A stretch of DNA of 13,243 bases from an uncultured Oscillospiraceae bacterium. GTDB lineage: Bacteria; Bacillota; Clostridia; Oscillospirales; Ruminococcaceae. Position numbers and translations under genes: made by a program. The notes below the pieces were generated by a model that was not told the DNA's origin, searched no databases, and saw nothing but the letters and a program-made list of their open reading frames with translations. The stretch is taken from contig CAKTAM010000048.1 in NCBI GenBank assembly GCA_934527255.1, positions 1 to 13,243 on the forward strand, in the 5' to 3' direction. Each line of letters begins with the position of its first letter. The first letter of the stretch is position 1. Positions 7,483 to 13,243 of this stretch are shown one piece after another.

Positions 7483-8331
7483 TTAGCCCAGCTCGCTCCA
7501 GCTGGTGACCTCGCCGGTATAGATGGCGCGGATCTGCTCGCTTGTCAGGTTTTCGATGGCGTTGGCCTTGTTGACGATAACGGCGATGCCGTCCCGGGCG
7601 ATGGTGACCGGCGTCAGGCCCTCAGCCAGCTCTTCGTCCTTCAGGTCACGGCTGCTCATGCCGATCTCGCACGAGCCGTCGATGGTGGAGGTGATGCCGG
7701 TGCCGGAGCCCGTCTGCTGGATGTCGATGGTCACGCCGCTGTTCAGGTTCATATAGGCCTCTGCCAGCTGCTCCATCACAGGGCCGACGGAGGTAGAGCC
7801 GTTGACGCTGAGCTTGCCGGTAAGACCGGACGGCGTATAGGCCGCGGCGGAATCATCCACCGGGATGTATTTGTCGCTGAGGATGGCCTGCCCGTCGGCA
7901 CTGAGGATGAAAGCGACAAAGTCCTTGCCAAGCTCCGTCAGGTTCTCTTCCTTATAGCAGATATTGAACGGACGCGCCACCGCGTAGCTGCCCGCGACGA
8001 TGTTCTCAACGGTAGGCTCCACGCCGTTCACCTGCACGGCCTTGACCGCATTGGCATCATACGAGCCCAGCGAAATATAGCCGATGGCATCCGCATTGCC
8101 GCTGACCGTGGTCTGCACCAGCGCGGTGGAGTTGGCGATCTCGGCTGCAGAGGTCGTGGCATCCGCACCGTCCTTTTCAATGCCCAGCAGTTCGACAAAC
8201 GCGCCGCGCGTGCCGGAGCCCTCCTCGCGGGATACCACATGAATACTGCCCGTCGTGCTCTTGCTGCCGCAGGCGGTCAGCAGGCCGCAGGCCAGCACGG
8301 CACACATCAGAATAGCCAATATCTTTTTCAT
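7483..8331 (-). CDS. pstS: Phosphate-binding lipoprotein PstS (permuted domain order)
   Basis: This is a 282-residue extracytoplasmic receptor that captures phosphate for PstCAB. A basic start, a hydrophobic core and the lipobox LTAC give lipidation at Cys21, as expected for a Gram-positive membrane-anchored receptor. The mature protein begins with SREEGSGTRGAF (34-45), the segment that in E. coli-type PstS lies in the middle. Only later come NGSTSVGPVME (177-187), GSGTGITSTIDG (208-219), GMSSRDLKDEE (224-234) and DGIAVIVN (247-254), which are normally N-terminal. The chain ends at VTSWSELG. Both halves of the phosphate site are therefore present in swapped order. Pneumococcal PstS has, as I recall, the same order. 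The frame can be read 19 codons further upstream, but the ATG here has GGAGG eight bases before it and starts the signal peptide. Confidence 0.95.
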   Translation of the reverse strand: MKKILAILMCAVLACGLLTACGSKSTTGSIHVVSREEGSGTRGAFVELLGIEKDGADATTSAAEIANSTALVQTTVSGNADAIGYISLGSYDANAVKAVQVNGVEPTVENIVAGSYAVARPFNICYKEENLTELGKDFVAFILSADGQAILSDKYIPVDDSAAAYTPSGLTGKLSVNGSTSVGPVMEQLAEAYMNLNSGVTIDIQQTGSGTGITSTIDGSCEIGMSSRDLKDEELAEGLTPVTIARDGIAVIVNKANAIENLTSEQIRAIYTGEVTSWSELG

Positions 8332-8389
8332 TGTTGTTTCCTCCCATTTCATGGTTTGCTTTTTTATTCTTTCTCTTGGGTACGGCATT

Positions 8390-8444
8390 ATTATAAAACC
8401 AGTGTGTTAAGTTTCCCATCGCAGCCATGTAAAATCAAGGTAAA
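8390..8444 (-). promoter_or_regulatory. pstS promoter with candidate Pho box
   Basis: On the minus strand a perfect TATAAT -10 box occupies 8390-8395, while nothing at the usual 16-18 base distance resembles a -35 box. Instead hexamers like the Gram-positive PhoP repeat lie upstream: TTTACC (8439-8444), TTTACA (8428-8433, an exact 11-base step) and TTAACA (8405-8410, a further 23 bases). The intermediate 11-base position at 8417-8422 is degenerate. If transcription starts near 8383, the array covers about -22 to -61, where PhoP core boxes sit in Bacillus. A -10 without a -35 fits an activator-dependent promoter. The leader would be about 50 bases long. The bases are direct observation; the binding is inferred. 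Confidence 0.65.
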
Positions 8445-8470
8445 AAGCGCGCTGTCCCACGCAGCGCTTT
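8442..8470 (-). terminator. Terminator-like hairpin before the pstS promoter
   Basis: On the minus strand AAAGCGC pairs with GCGCTTT across 13 bases that can add two more pairs, and a run of five T follows directly. The T run merges with the first Pho-box hexamer. A further stem of ten pairs (8461-8488) overlaps it and could compete. Its probable job is to stop read-through from the zinc-ribbon gene before the pst operon. Confidence 0.5.
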
Positions 8471-8541
8471 CTGCCGCAAAAGCGCCGCTGTACAAGGCGG
8501 CCCTGCGGCAGGCGCTGCGCCGTCCTCGGCCCGCGGCGCAC

Positions 8542-8585
8542 AAAAAAAGGCACCGGCCCCGCGGCAGCATACCGCAGAGTCGGCG
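8542..8585 (-). terminator. Terminator-like hairpin after the zinc-ribbon gene
   Basis: Thirty bases past the stop codon the minus strand forms a two-part stem: an outer CGCCG with CGGTG, a three-by-three internal loop, and an inner CTGCGG with CCGCGG around a seven-base loop. Two bases later comes a run of seven T. The T run is the best evidence for a rho-independent terminator, as the stem is imperfect. A shorter TGTAAAG/CTTTACA stem overlaps the stop codon itself. Confidence 0.5.
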
Positions 8586-8614
8586 TCGACAGATTTTGTA
8601 AAGAAAAGCGCGCT

Positions 8615-9310
8615 TTACAGGAAGAACCGCCGGTGCAGCGATTCGCGCAGGGGACGGCAGACGGCAATGACCAGCAGCATGACCCCCAGCATGGCCAGCA
8701 CCGTCAGCGGGTAAAATGCCCAGACAAAGGTGCGGTGCAGCCCAAAGGTCACATTGAGCAGAAACTCGATCAGCAGCATGAACGCGCCGGTCGCCAGCAG
8801 GGCGCCGCCATAAATGTACAGCCGTCCGCGGCGCAGATAGCGCGTCAGCGTCACCACCGTTGTGGTGATGAGCATGGCCCCGCCCGTCACCGGGAAAGCG
8901 AAGCTGAGGAACCAGTGCCCGCCGGTGGCAAGATCGATATACAGCAGATACAGCCCGATGGCCACAAACCCGGCCGGAACAAAAATGACCGGATTGGGGT
9001 GCCGGAACCAGAAGGGCAGCACCAGCAGCACATACCCTGTCAGCAGCGCCCCCATGGCATAGCCGCACCAGGTAACGCCGCCGTTGATCTGCCAGTCACA
9101 CAGAAAGGTGATGACCATGGAAAGCACAAACAGCATGGTCACCACAAACAGTACGCCGTAGGGGCTGACCTTTTCCGGCGGACGCTGGTCCGTCGGGTAA
9201 GGCTTTTCGCCCGTCGGGCGGGGCATTTCCGGGTGAAAGACCGCCGTCCCGCACAGGGGGCACTGCTTTTCGCTGTCGGCCAGCTCCACGCCGCATTTCA
9301 CACAATACAT
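8615..9310 (-). CDS. Zinc-ribbon integral membrane protein (probably DUF6320)
   Basis: This is a 231-residue protein with an N-terminal zinc ribbon formed by Cys3, Cys6, Cys17 and Cys20 (CVKC and CPLC). A Pro-rich linker (about 28-50) and about six hydrophobic helices follow, near 51-71, 82-101, 107-126, 133-155, 165-187 and 194-217, with a basic C-terminal tail. No catalytic motif is visible. I recall this layout as the DUF6320 family of clostridia, often near alpha/beta-hydrolases and genes called alcohol acetyltransferases, but I cannot confirm that here. The ATG has AAGGAGGT upstream and lies 42 bases after the fusion gene, so the two probably share a transcript. It may anchor, chaperone or regulate the membrane activity of its enzymatic neighbour, or carry its lipid substrate; the function is unknown. 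Confidence 0.8.
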   Translation of the reverse strand: MYCVKCGVELADSEKQCPLCGTAVFHPEMPRPTGEKPYPTDQRPPEKVSPYGVLFVVTMLFVLSMVITFLCDWQINGGVTWCGYAMGALLTGYVLLVLPFWFRHPNPVIFVPAGFVAIGLYLLYIDLATGGHWFLSFAFPVTGGAMLITTTVVTLTRYLRRGRLYIYGGALLATGAFMLLIEFLLNVTFGLHRTFVWAFYPLTVLAMLGVMLLVIAVCRPLRESLHRRFFL

Positions 9311-9344
9311 GGGCGTTATAACCTCCTTTTTCTTGTTGCGTCAA

Positions 9345-9364
9345 AACCGGCTTTACGGCCGGTT
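9345..9364 (-). other. Hairpin over the stop of the fusion gene
   Basis: AACCGGC (9345-9351) pairs with GCCGGTT (9358-9364) around a six-base loop that contains the TAA stop of the fusion gene. On the minus strand the stem runs into four T in a row. It is too weak to be a sure terminator; it could cause partial termination or act as a 3' stabiliser before the zinc-ribbon gene. Confidence 0.4.
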
Positions 9365-11512
9365 GCTTTGTACACAGACTGGAATGCCCAGCCGCTTGAG
9401 CACGGTGAAGAAATGGGCCTCCAGCTCCGGCTCCTGCGTATTGCGGATAAAGTTGATATACAGCGTATCGCCGTACGAAAGAATACCGCAATTGTGCGGG
9501 GCGCGTGCCTGCGTGCCGATGATGAACTCCATCCGGCTGACATACGGCTGCATGGCCTGCGGCAGCGTCACCGCCCCAAGGTTGGACATGCACAGGCAGG
9601 ATTTGCACTCGCCCACTGCGTTGAATACCGCCTTCATCGCCGCGTTTTTGACAAACAGCGGCATTACCTTGAGCAGCCAGTTTTTCTCGCTGTTGACATT
9701 GGCGGCAATACGCGTGCTCATGTGCTTGGCATTGACCTCCATGCCCATGCGGTGATGCACGGCCTGGCAGATCTCCTCAAACGTGTAATCGCCCAGCCGG
9801 GGGTCGACCTCCGGCGTGGTAAACAGAACGAAATTGCGCAGGCTTTTGCTTGGGAACAGCCGCCGCAGGTTGACGGGGATCAGCACCTTGATCGGCTTGC
9901 GCAGGCGGCGCAGCGGCACCTTTTCGCTTTGCAGCTCCAGCAGGGCCTGCATCATCACCGCACACAGAAACGCCGTCAGGCTGACGCCGTACCGGTGCGC
10001 AGCCTCCAGCGCCGTTTTGACCGGTACCATCATGGTGGTAAGATTGAGGAAACCGTCATGCTCCGGCGTGCCGGAAAGATGCCACGCCGTCGCCTCGCGC
10101 CGACTGGCAGACACCGTACCGGCATATTTCAGAAAGCTGTCCTCCAGCTCCTCGGGCGAAGGCTCCTCCAGACGGCCCAACACCCCGCCGCCAGCGGGCA
10201 CGCTGACGCCGTACTTCTGGCCCAGATATTCCGCCAGCAGCGTTTTCAGGAAGACCAGCCCGCCGTTGCCGTCGGTCAGCGCATGGAAAAACTCTACGGC
10301 AATACGGCTGCCGTAAACCAGCACCCGGAAAGCGCAGCGGCGGATCTCCTTCAGCGGCATGCGCACCAGCGGATAGCTTTTTTCCGACTGTATGGCCGGG
10401 GCCTGCGGCACCTGCTCCAGATAATACCAGAAAACGCCGCGCCGCAGCCGAACGGCAATGGAGGGAAAGCGGCGCACCGTCACATCCAACGCCGACTGCA
10501 GCACCGCCACATCCACCGTTTCCGTCAGGGTGGCCGAAAGCCGGAACACATTGCTCCAGTTGCGGCGCAGCGCGGCCGGGTAAATTTTGGCCGCATTGTC
10601 CAGCCGCATCCAGCGAAGCTTGCGCTCGGCCGACATGACACGGTTCAAAAAACGGTTGATGGTATCAAAATCCTCGGCGTTTTCATTCAGATTATACAGC
10701 ACATAGGCATGCCAACGCTCCGGCGCGACCACCATCTGGCTTTTGCAGCCGCTGGCCAGCAGCTTTTCGTGCAGCGCCCGCGTATCATCCAGCATGATCT
10801 CGTCGCCGCCGACAAACAGCAGCGACGGGGGCAGACCCTGCAGGTCGCCAAACAGGGGCGAAACATGCGGGTCGGTGCGATCGTCGGTATAGCAGTCGGC
10901 GTAAAAGGAGAGCAGCTCCTGCAGCATGGAGGGGTCCGCTTCCTTATTGGTCTGATAAGATTCGCCGGAGGCCGTGAGATCCGTCCACGGTGAAATACCG
11001 ATCAGCCCGCCCGGAAGCGGCAGCTGGCATTCCTTCAGGCGCAGACACAGCGCATAGATCAGCCCGCCGCCCGCGCTTTCGCCGCACAGGGCGATCTGCT
11101 TGGGCGAATAGCCCTTTTCCAGCAGATAGCGGTAGGACGTCAGGGCGTCCTCCAATGCAGCCGGATAGCGGTTTTCCGGCGCAAGCCGATAGGCCGCGCA
11201 GAACACCCGCACGCCGCATTCCACCGCCAGCGTGGAGGCAAAGCCCTTGGCATATTCCAGATCTCCGCAGGTATAGCCGCCGCCGTGCAGATACAGGATG
11301 ACCCCCTGCCGACGCTCGTCGCGCGGCATGACCCACGCCCCCTCGAACTGTTCAAACGGGTGATCGCGCACGATGACTTCGCGGCGGTGCAGCGCCTCCA
11401 TCAGCTCGCCCAGCTTATCCTGCCCCTTGCGGGTGGTCTCCAGCGAGCAGTTGGTCACCAGCGGCTTGAAGAAATTCAATTGGGAACGAATGAGTTTTGC
11501 GGAAAAGCCCAT
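9353..11512 (-). CDS. Alpha/beta-hydrolase fused to an HxxxDG acyltransferase
   Basis: This is a 719-residue protein with two enzyme domains and no signal peptide. Residues about 1-295 form an esterase of the hormone-sensitive-lipase type: oxyanion-hole HGGGY (76-80), nucleophile Ser146 in GESAGG, Asp237 in GGDE and His268. After a basic linker (about 293-315), residues 315-719 resemble condensation-type acyltransferases, with the active-site motif HALTDG (His410, Asp414) and a MSNLGAVTLP segment (642-651) typical of so-called alcohol acetyltransferases and wax-ester/PapA-like enzymes. Both active sites look intact. The frame extends 41 codons further upstream, but the ATG at 11512 has AGAGGAA nine bases before it and begins a good domain. 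The pair could remove and transfer acyl groups on the same lipid or alcohol; the substrates are unknown. Neighbours suggest glycolipid or membrane-lipid work. Confidence 0.88.
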   Translation of the reverse strand: MGFSAKLIRSQLNFFKPLVTNCSLETTRKGQDKLGELMEALHRREVIVRDHPFEQFEGAWVMPRDERRQGVILYLHGGGYTCGDLEYAKGFASTLAVECGVRVFCAAYRLAPENRYPAALEDALTSYRYLLEKGYSPKQIALCGESAGGGLIYALCLRLKECQLPLPGGLIGISPWTDLTASGESYQTNKEADPSMLQELLSFYADCYTDDRTDPHVSPLFGDLQGLPPSLLFVGGDEIMLDDTRALHEKLLASGCKSQMVVAPERWHAYVLYNLNENAEDFDTINRFLNRVMSAERKLRWMRLDNAAKIYPAALRRNWSNVFRLSATLTETVDVAVLQSALDVTVRRFPSIAVRLRRGVFWYYLEQVPQAPAIQSEKSYPLVRMPLKEIRRCAFRVLVYGSRIAVEFFHALTDGNGGLVFLKTLLAEYLGQKYGVSVPAGGGVLGRLEEPSPEELEDSFLKYAGTVSASRREATAWHLSGTPEHDGFLNLTTMMVPVKTALEAAHRYGVSLTAFLCAVMMQALLELQSEKVPLRRLRKPIKVLIPVNLRRLFPSKSLRNFVLFTTPEVDPRLGDYTFEEICQAVHHRMGMEVNAKHMSTRIAANVNSEKNWLLKVMPLFVKNAAMKAVFNAVGECKSCLCMSNLGAVTLPQAMQPYVSRMEFIIGTQARAPHNCGILSYGDTLYINFIRNTQEPELEAHFFTVLKRLGIPVCVQSNRP

Positions 11513-11537
11513 AGTACACAGTTCCTCTTCTCTGTGC

Positions 11538-11561
11538 AAAAAGAGCGCCGCGTGACGGCGC
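11538..11561 (-). promoter_or_regulatory. Attenuator-like hairpin in the fusion gene leader
   Basis: Between the promoter and the ribosome site, GCGCCG (11556-11561 on the plus numbering) and CGGCGC (11545-11550) form a six-pair G+C stem with a five-base loop. On the minus strand this is followed by TC and a run of five T. This looks like a short intrinsic terminator inside the leader, beginning about 14 bases after the likely transcription start. No competing antiterminator or leader peptide is obvious, so conditional control is only a possibility. Confidence 0.4.
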
Positions 11562-11581
11562 GCTTTCCGAATTACCTTATT

Positions 11582-11610
11582 ATTGTACCATTCTGCCCCA
11601 TGGAAGTAAA
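11582..11610 (-). promoter_or_regulatory. Sigma-A-type promoter of the fusion gene
   Basis: On the minus strand TTTACT (11605-11610) and TACAAT (11582-11587) are separated by exactly 17 bases. A TG one base before the -10 box gives an extended -10. Transcription would start near 11575 and give a leader of about 63 bases. The promoter lies directly after the terminator of the glycosyltransferase unit, which supports a separate transcription unit. Confidence 0.7.
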
Positions 11611-11637
11611 GAAAAAAGCGCAAAAGCCCCTGCAAAC

Positions 11638-11670
11638 AAAAACGGCGCTTTCAAGAAAGCGCCGTTTTTT
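11638..11670 (-). terminator. Rho-independent terminator of the glycosyltransferase unit
   Basis: A perfect ten-pair stem (11643-11652 with 11655-11664) is flanked by five A on the left and six T on the right, so it could work in both directions. It starts 13 bases after the glycosyltransferase stop codon. On the minus strand the stem is followed by TTTTTGTTT. The apparent two-base loop would open to four bases. Confidence 0.85.
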
Positions 11671-11677
11671 GAAAGAA

Positions 11678-12832
11678 TCACCCGTTTTCTTCCCTGGCCG
11701 GGGCAGTCGCCGCGCTGCGCGGCGGAATGGCCGCCTGCCGACAGATGGCCTCCGTCAACTGACGGGCGGCATTTTTTGGGAAATCCTTTTGGGCTTCCAC
11801 CAACGCCTGCAGCTGCTGCGGCCGGTTCAGGCTTTCCGCCACCAGCGCCACCAACGCCTCCGTCCCATCGGCCGTCAGCGCGCAGCCGCGCGCGGCAAAG
11901 AAATCGCGGTTGCGGCTTTCCACGCCGGGCACCGCATCCACAAACAGGATGGGCAGGCCCTTGGCGACCGCCTCGGTCGAGCTAAGCCCGCCCGCCTTGC
12001 TCAGCAGCAGGTCGGCGGCATCCATATAAGCGCTGACCTGATTGGTATACCCCACCACGCGCAAACGCTCGCTGTGAATGGCGGAGAGCTCCTCATACAG
12101 CCTGCGGTTATCGCCGCAGACGGCCACCAGCATACTGTCCGACGGAAGCTCGGCCAGGCAGCCCTCGGCCAACTGGCGCATGGGGCCGCAGCCCATGCTG
12201 CCGCACATCATCAGCACCACGCGCCGCTGCTCCGGCAGGCCCAGCTGCTGCCGCGCCTGCGCGCGGCTGCCCTTTTGGCAAAACGCCTGCCCTACCGGAA
12301 TGCCCAGCGGCCAGATGCGCCCGGCCGGGATGCCCGCCGCGGCAAACTCGGCCGTCAGCGCCGGGTGCGGAATGATATAGGCATCCATCTCGGCATCCGA
12401 TGCACCGGGGCTGCAGGTATAATCCGTTGCGACAAAATAGCTGTGCACCAGCCCTGGGTGCTGCTGCAGAATGCGCGTCAGCGCCGTTGCCGCAAAAATG
12501 TGCACACAGATGACCGTATCATAGCCCTGCGCCTGAATAAACTGGTAAATGCGGTCAGCGTAGCTGATATTGCTGCGGTACACGCCGGATTTCCGTCCCT
12601 TCTGCGGGGGATGGTTTTCCACAAACTGATACGCCTGCCCATACAGCCGGGGCAGATAGCGATAAGCAAAAACATGGCCCTTGCAAACAAAGCTTTCCCG
12701 CAGCGGACTGGCGAAGGAAAGCGTATCCTGCAGATCGCAGGGGATGCCCTTTGCGGCAAAGCTGGCGCGGATGGCACGGCCTGCCGCATTGTGCCCGCCG
12801 CCGGTATTGCAGGATAAGATCAGCACCTTCAT
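11678..12832 (-). CDS. Glycosyltransferase of the MGDG synthase/UgtP type
   Basis: This is a 384-residue protein of the GT28-like family that adds sugar to diacylglycerol or a similar lipid at the cytoplasmic face of the membrane. The N-terminal CNTGGGHNAAG (8-18) matches the family's GGGH motif. VATDYTCSP (134-142) matches the acceptor-domain signature. In the C-terminal half VLMMCGSMG (206-214) and LLLSKAGGLSSTEA (275-288) match the nucleotide-sugar binding site. No membrane segment or signal is visible, as is usual for this peripheral family. Its first codon overlaps the stop of the upstream acyltransferase as ATGA, implying coupled translation. The Ser/Ala/Pro tail after about 365 looks non-conserved. 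The sugar (glucose or galactose) and the lipid acceptor cannot be told from sequence. Confidence 0.9.
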   Translation of the reverse strand: MKVLILSCNTGGGHNAAGRAIRASFAAKGIPCDLQDTLSFASPLRESFVCKGHVFAYRYLPRLYGQAYQFVENHPPQKGRKSGVYRSNISYADRIYQFIQAQGYDTVICVHIFAATALTRILQQHPGLVHSYFVATDYTCSPGASDAEMDAYIIPHPALTAEFAAAGIPAGRIWPLGIPVGQAFCQKGSRAQARQQLGLPEQRRVVLMMCGSMGCGPMRQLAEGCLAELPSDSMLVAVCGDNRRLYEELSAIHSERLRVVGYTNQVSAYMDAADLLLSKAGGLSSTEAVAKGLPILFVDAVPGVESRNRDFFAARGCALTADGTEALVALVAESLNRPQQLQALVEAQKDFPKNAARQLTEAICRQAAIPPRSAATAPAREENG

Positions 12833-13243
12833 GATAGACGCTCCTTTGCCGGTGCGGCACGGCGCTGCCTGCGTTCCGCCAATGCCGCCAGCTTTGGCCG
12901 GTTGTACCGCTGGATCAAAATAAACGGCAGATTGAGCAGCAGAATATCAAAGGCGCACAGCGCCGCGCCGCCCCAGCCCGGCCACAGCACCAGCAGTACC
13001 GGCGACAACAGGATCAGCACCGCATGCACACACTCGGCCACACAAGTCTCCTGCACCAGTGTCTGCAGCGTCTGCGCCGTCAGCTCGGCACCCTCCAGAC
13101 GCTTCGGGCGCATATCTTTCATGATGCGGCTCATATCCGGCACGTGGTCTTTCCAACGGTGGACGCCCAGCTTTTTATAAACGCGGCCGTCCTTTTCCCA
13201 GCGGGCGCTGCGAAACGGAAAGCGCTGTGCCGAAAACCAGCAC
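12829..13243 (-). CDS. CrtO-like glycosyl-carotenoid/lipid acyltransferase, C-terminal part
   Basis: The frame is open to the window edge, so the 5' end is missing. The visible 137 residues (the first complete codon ends at 13242) include FRSARWEKDGRVYKKLGVHRWK, here described by its key residues: an Arg-Trp-Glu followed by Tyr-Lys-Lys-Leu-Gly-Val and a Trp-Lys-Asp. Two hydrophobic segments follow, and then NLPFILIQRYNRPKL near the end. This pattern matches what I recall of proteins annotated as glycosyl-4,4'-diaponeurosporenoate acyltransferase (CrtO of staphyloxanthin synthesis, about 165 residues). A GTG at 13143 gives a shorter possible frame, but the conserved motif upstream of it shows the gene begins further on. 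No carotenoid genes are visible, so the acceptor is more likely a glycolipid made by the coupled glycosyltransferase. That is inference. Confidence 0.75.
   Translation of the reverse strand, partial: CWFSAQRFPFRSARWEKDGRVYKKLGVHRWKDHVPDMSRIMKDMRPKRLEGAELTAQTLQTLVQETCVAECVHAVLILLSPVLLVLWPGWGGAALCAFDILLLNLPFILIQRYNRPKLAALAERRQRRAAPAKERLS

Noticed and set aside
8332..8614. A riboswitch or small RNA in the 283-base spacer before pstS
   Set aside because: The spacer is accounted for by two terminator-like hairpins, one extra stem, the Pho box and the promoter. No known riboswitch core was recognised and the pstS leader is only about 50 bases.
8633..10993. A 786-codon open frame on the plus strand
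   Set aside because: It lies antisense to the zinc-ribbon gene and most of the fusion gene, both with strong motifs and ribosome sites. Its product is rich in His, Gln and Arg with no recognisable domain, which is typical of the reverse of G+C-rich genes.
11513..11635. Upstream extension of the fusion protein by 41 residues
   Set aside because: The extension would cover the promoter and leader hairpin, has an Arg/His-rich unlike sequence, and lacks a ribosome site. The inner ATG has one.
11285..12817. A 510-codon open frame on the plus strand
   Set aside because: It is antisense to the glycosyltransferase and the start of the fusion gene and crosses the strong terminator. It has low-complexity composition and no motif.
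1..13243. tRNA or rRNA genes, CRISPR repeats, insertion sequences or prophage genes
   Set aside because: I looked along both strands and saw no cloverleaf, no regularly spaced repeats, no transposase or integrase motifs and no terminal inverted repeats. The content is an ordinary chromosomal set.

Overview
The window is G+C-rich bacterial DNA in which every supported gene lies on the minus strand, so the gene order described here runs from the right end to the left. The gene set suggests a Gram-positive anaerobe of the Clostridia, probably an Oscillospiraceae/Ruminococcaceae-type gut organism. It includes a lipoprotein PstS of the pneumococcal domain order, a zinc-ribbon membrane protein of a type I associate with clostridia, a CrtO-like acyltransferase and strong GGAGG ribosome binding sites. 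The taxonomic assignment is an inference; no rRNA or tRNA gene is present. I saw no insertion sequence, CRISPR array, attachment site or replication origin.

Right part (about 8.6-13.2 kb): a probable membrane-lipid or glycolipid locus. It begins with the C-terminal part of a CrtO-like acyltransferase cut by the window edge. This overlaps by 4 bases (ATGA) a glycosyltransferase of the MGDG-synthase/UgtP type, and the pair ends at a strong hairpin terminator (11638-11670). A second unit starts from a good sigma-A-type promoter (11582-11610). It encodes a 719-residue fusion of an alpha/beta-hydrolase with an HxxxDG acyltransferase, then a zinc-ribbon protein with six membrane segments (probably DUF6320).

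Middle and left part (about 0.1-8.4 kb): a phosphate-starvation locus. The spacer at 8332-8614 holds two terminator-like hairpins for the lipid unit. It also holds the pstS promoter, which has a consensus -10 box, no -35 box, and an upstream array of TTTACC/TTTACA/TTAACA hexamers at 11- and 23-base steps that looks like a Pho box. The order that follows is pstS, pstC, pstA, pstB, phoU, a pyridoxal/pyridoxamine kinase, an HD-domain protein, a PhoB/PhoP-type response regulator and a PhoR-type histidine kinase. From pstC to the HD gene each junction overlaps by 4 or 8 bases, which implies translational coupling. The regulator pair at the end could bind the Pho box at the front, closing a feedback loop.

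Points most worth attention: the hydrolase-acyltransferase fusion and its neighbours as a candidate lipid-acylation module; the circularly permuted order of PstS relative to the E. coli type; the predicted Pho box; and the vitamin B6 kinase and HD protein embedded between phoU and the two-component system.
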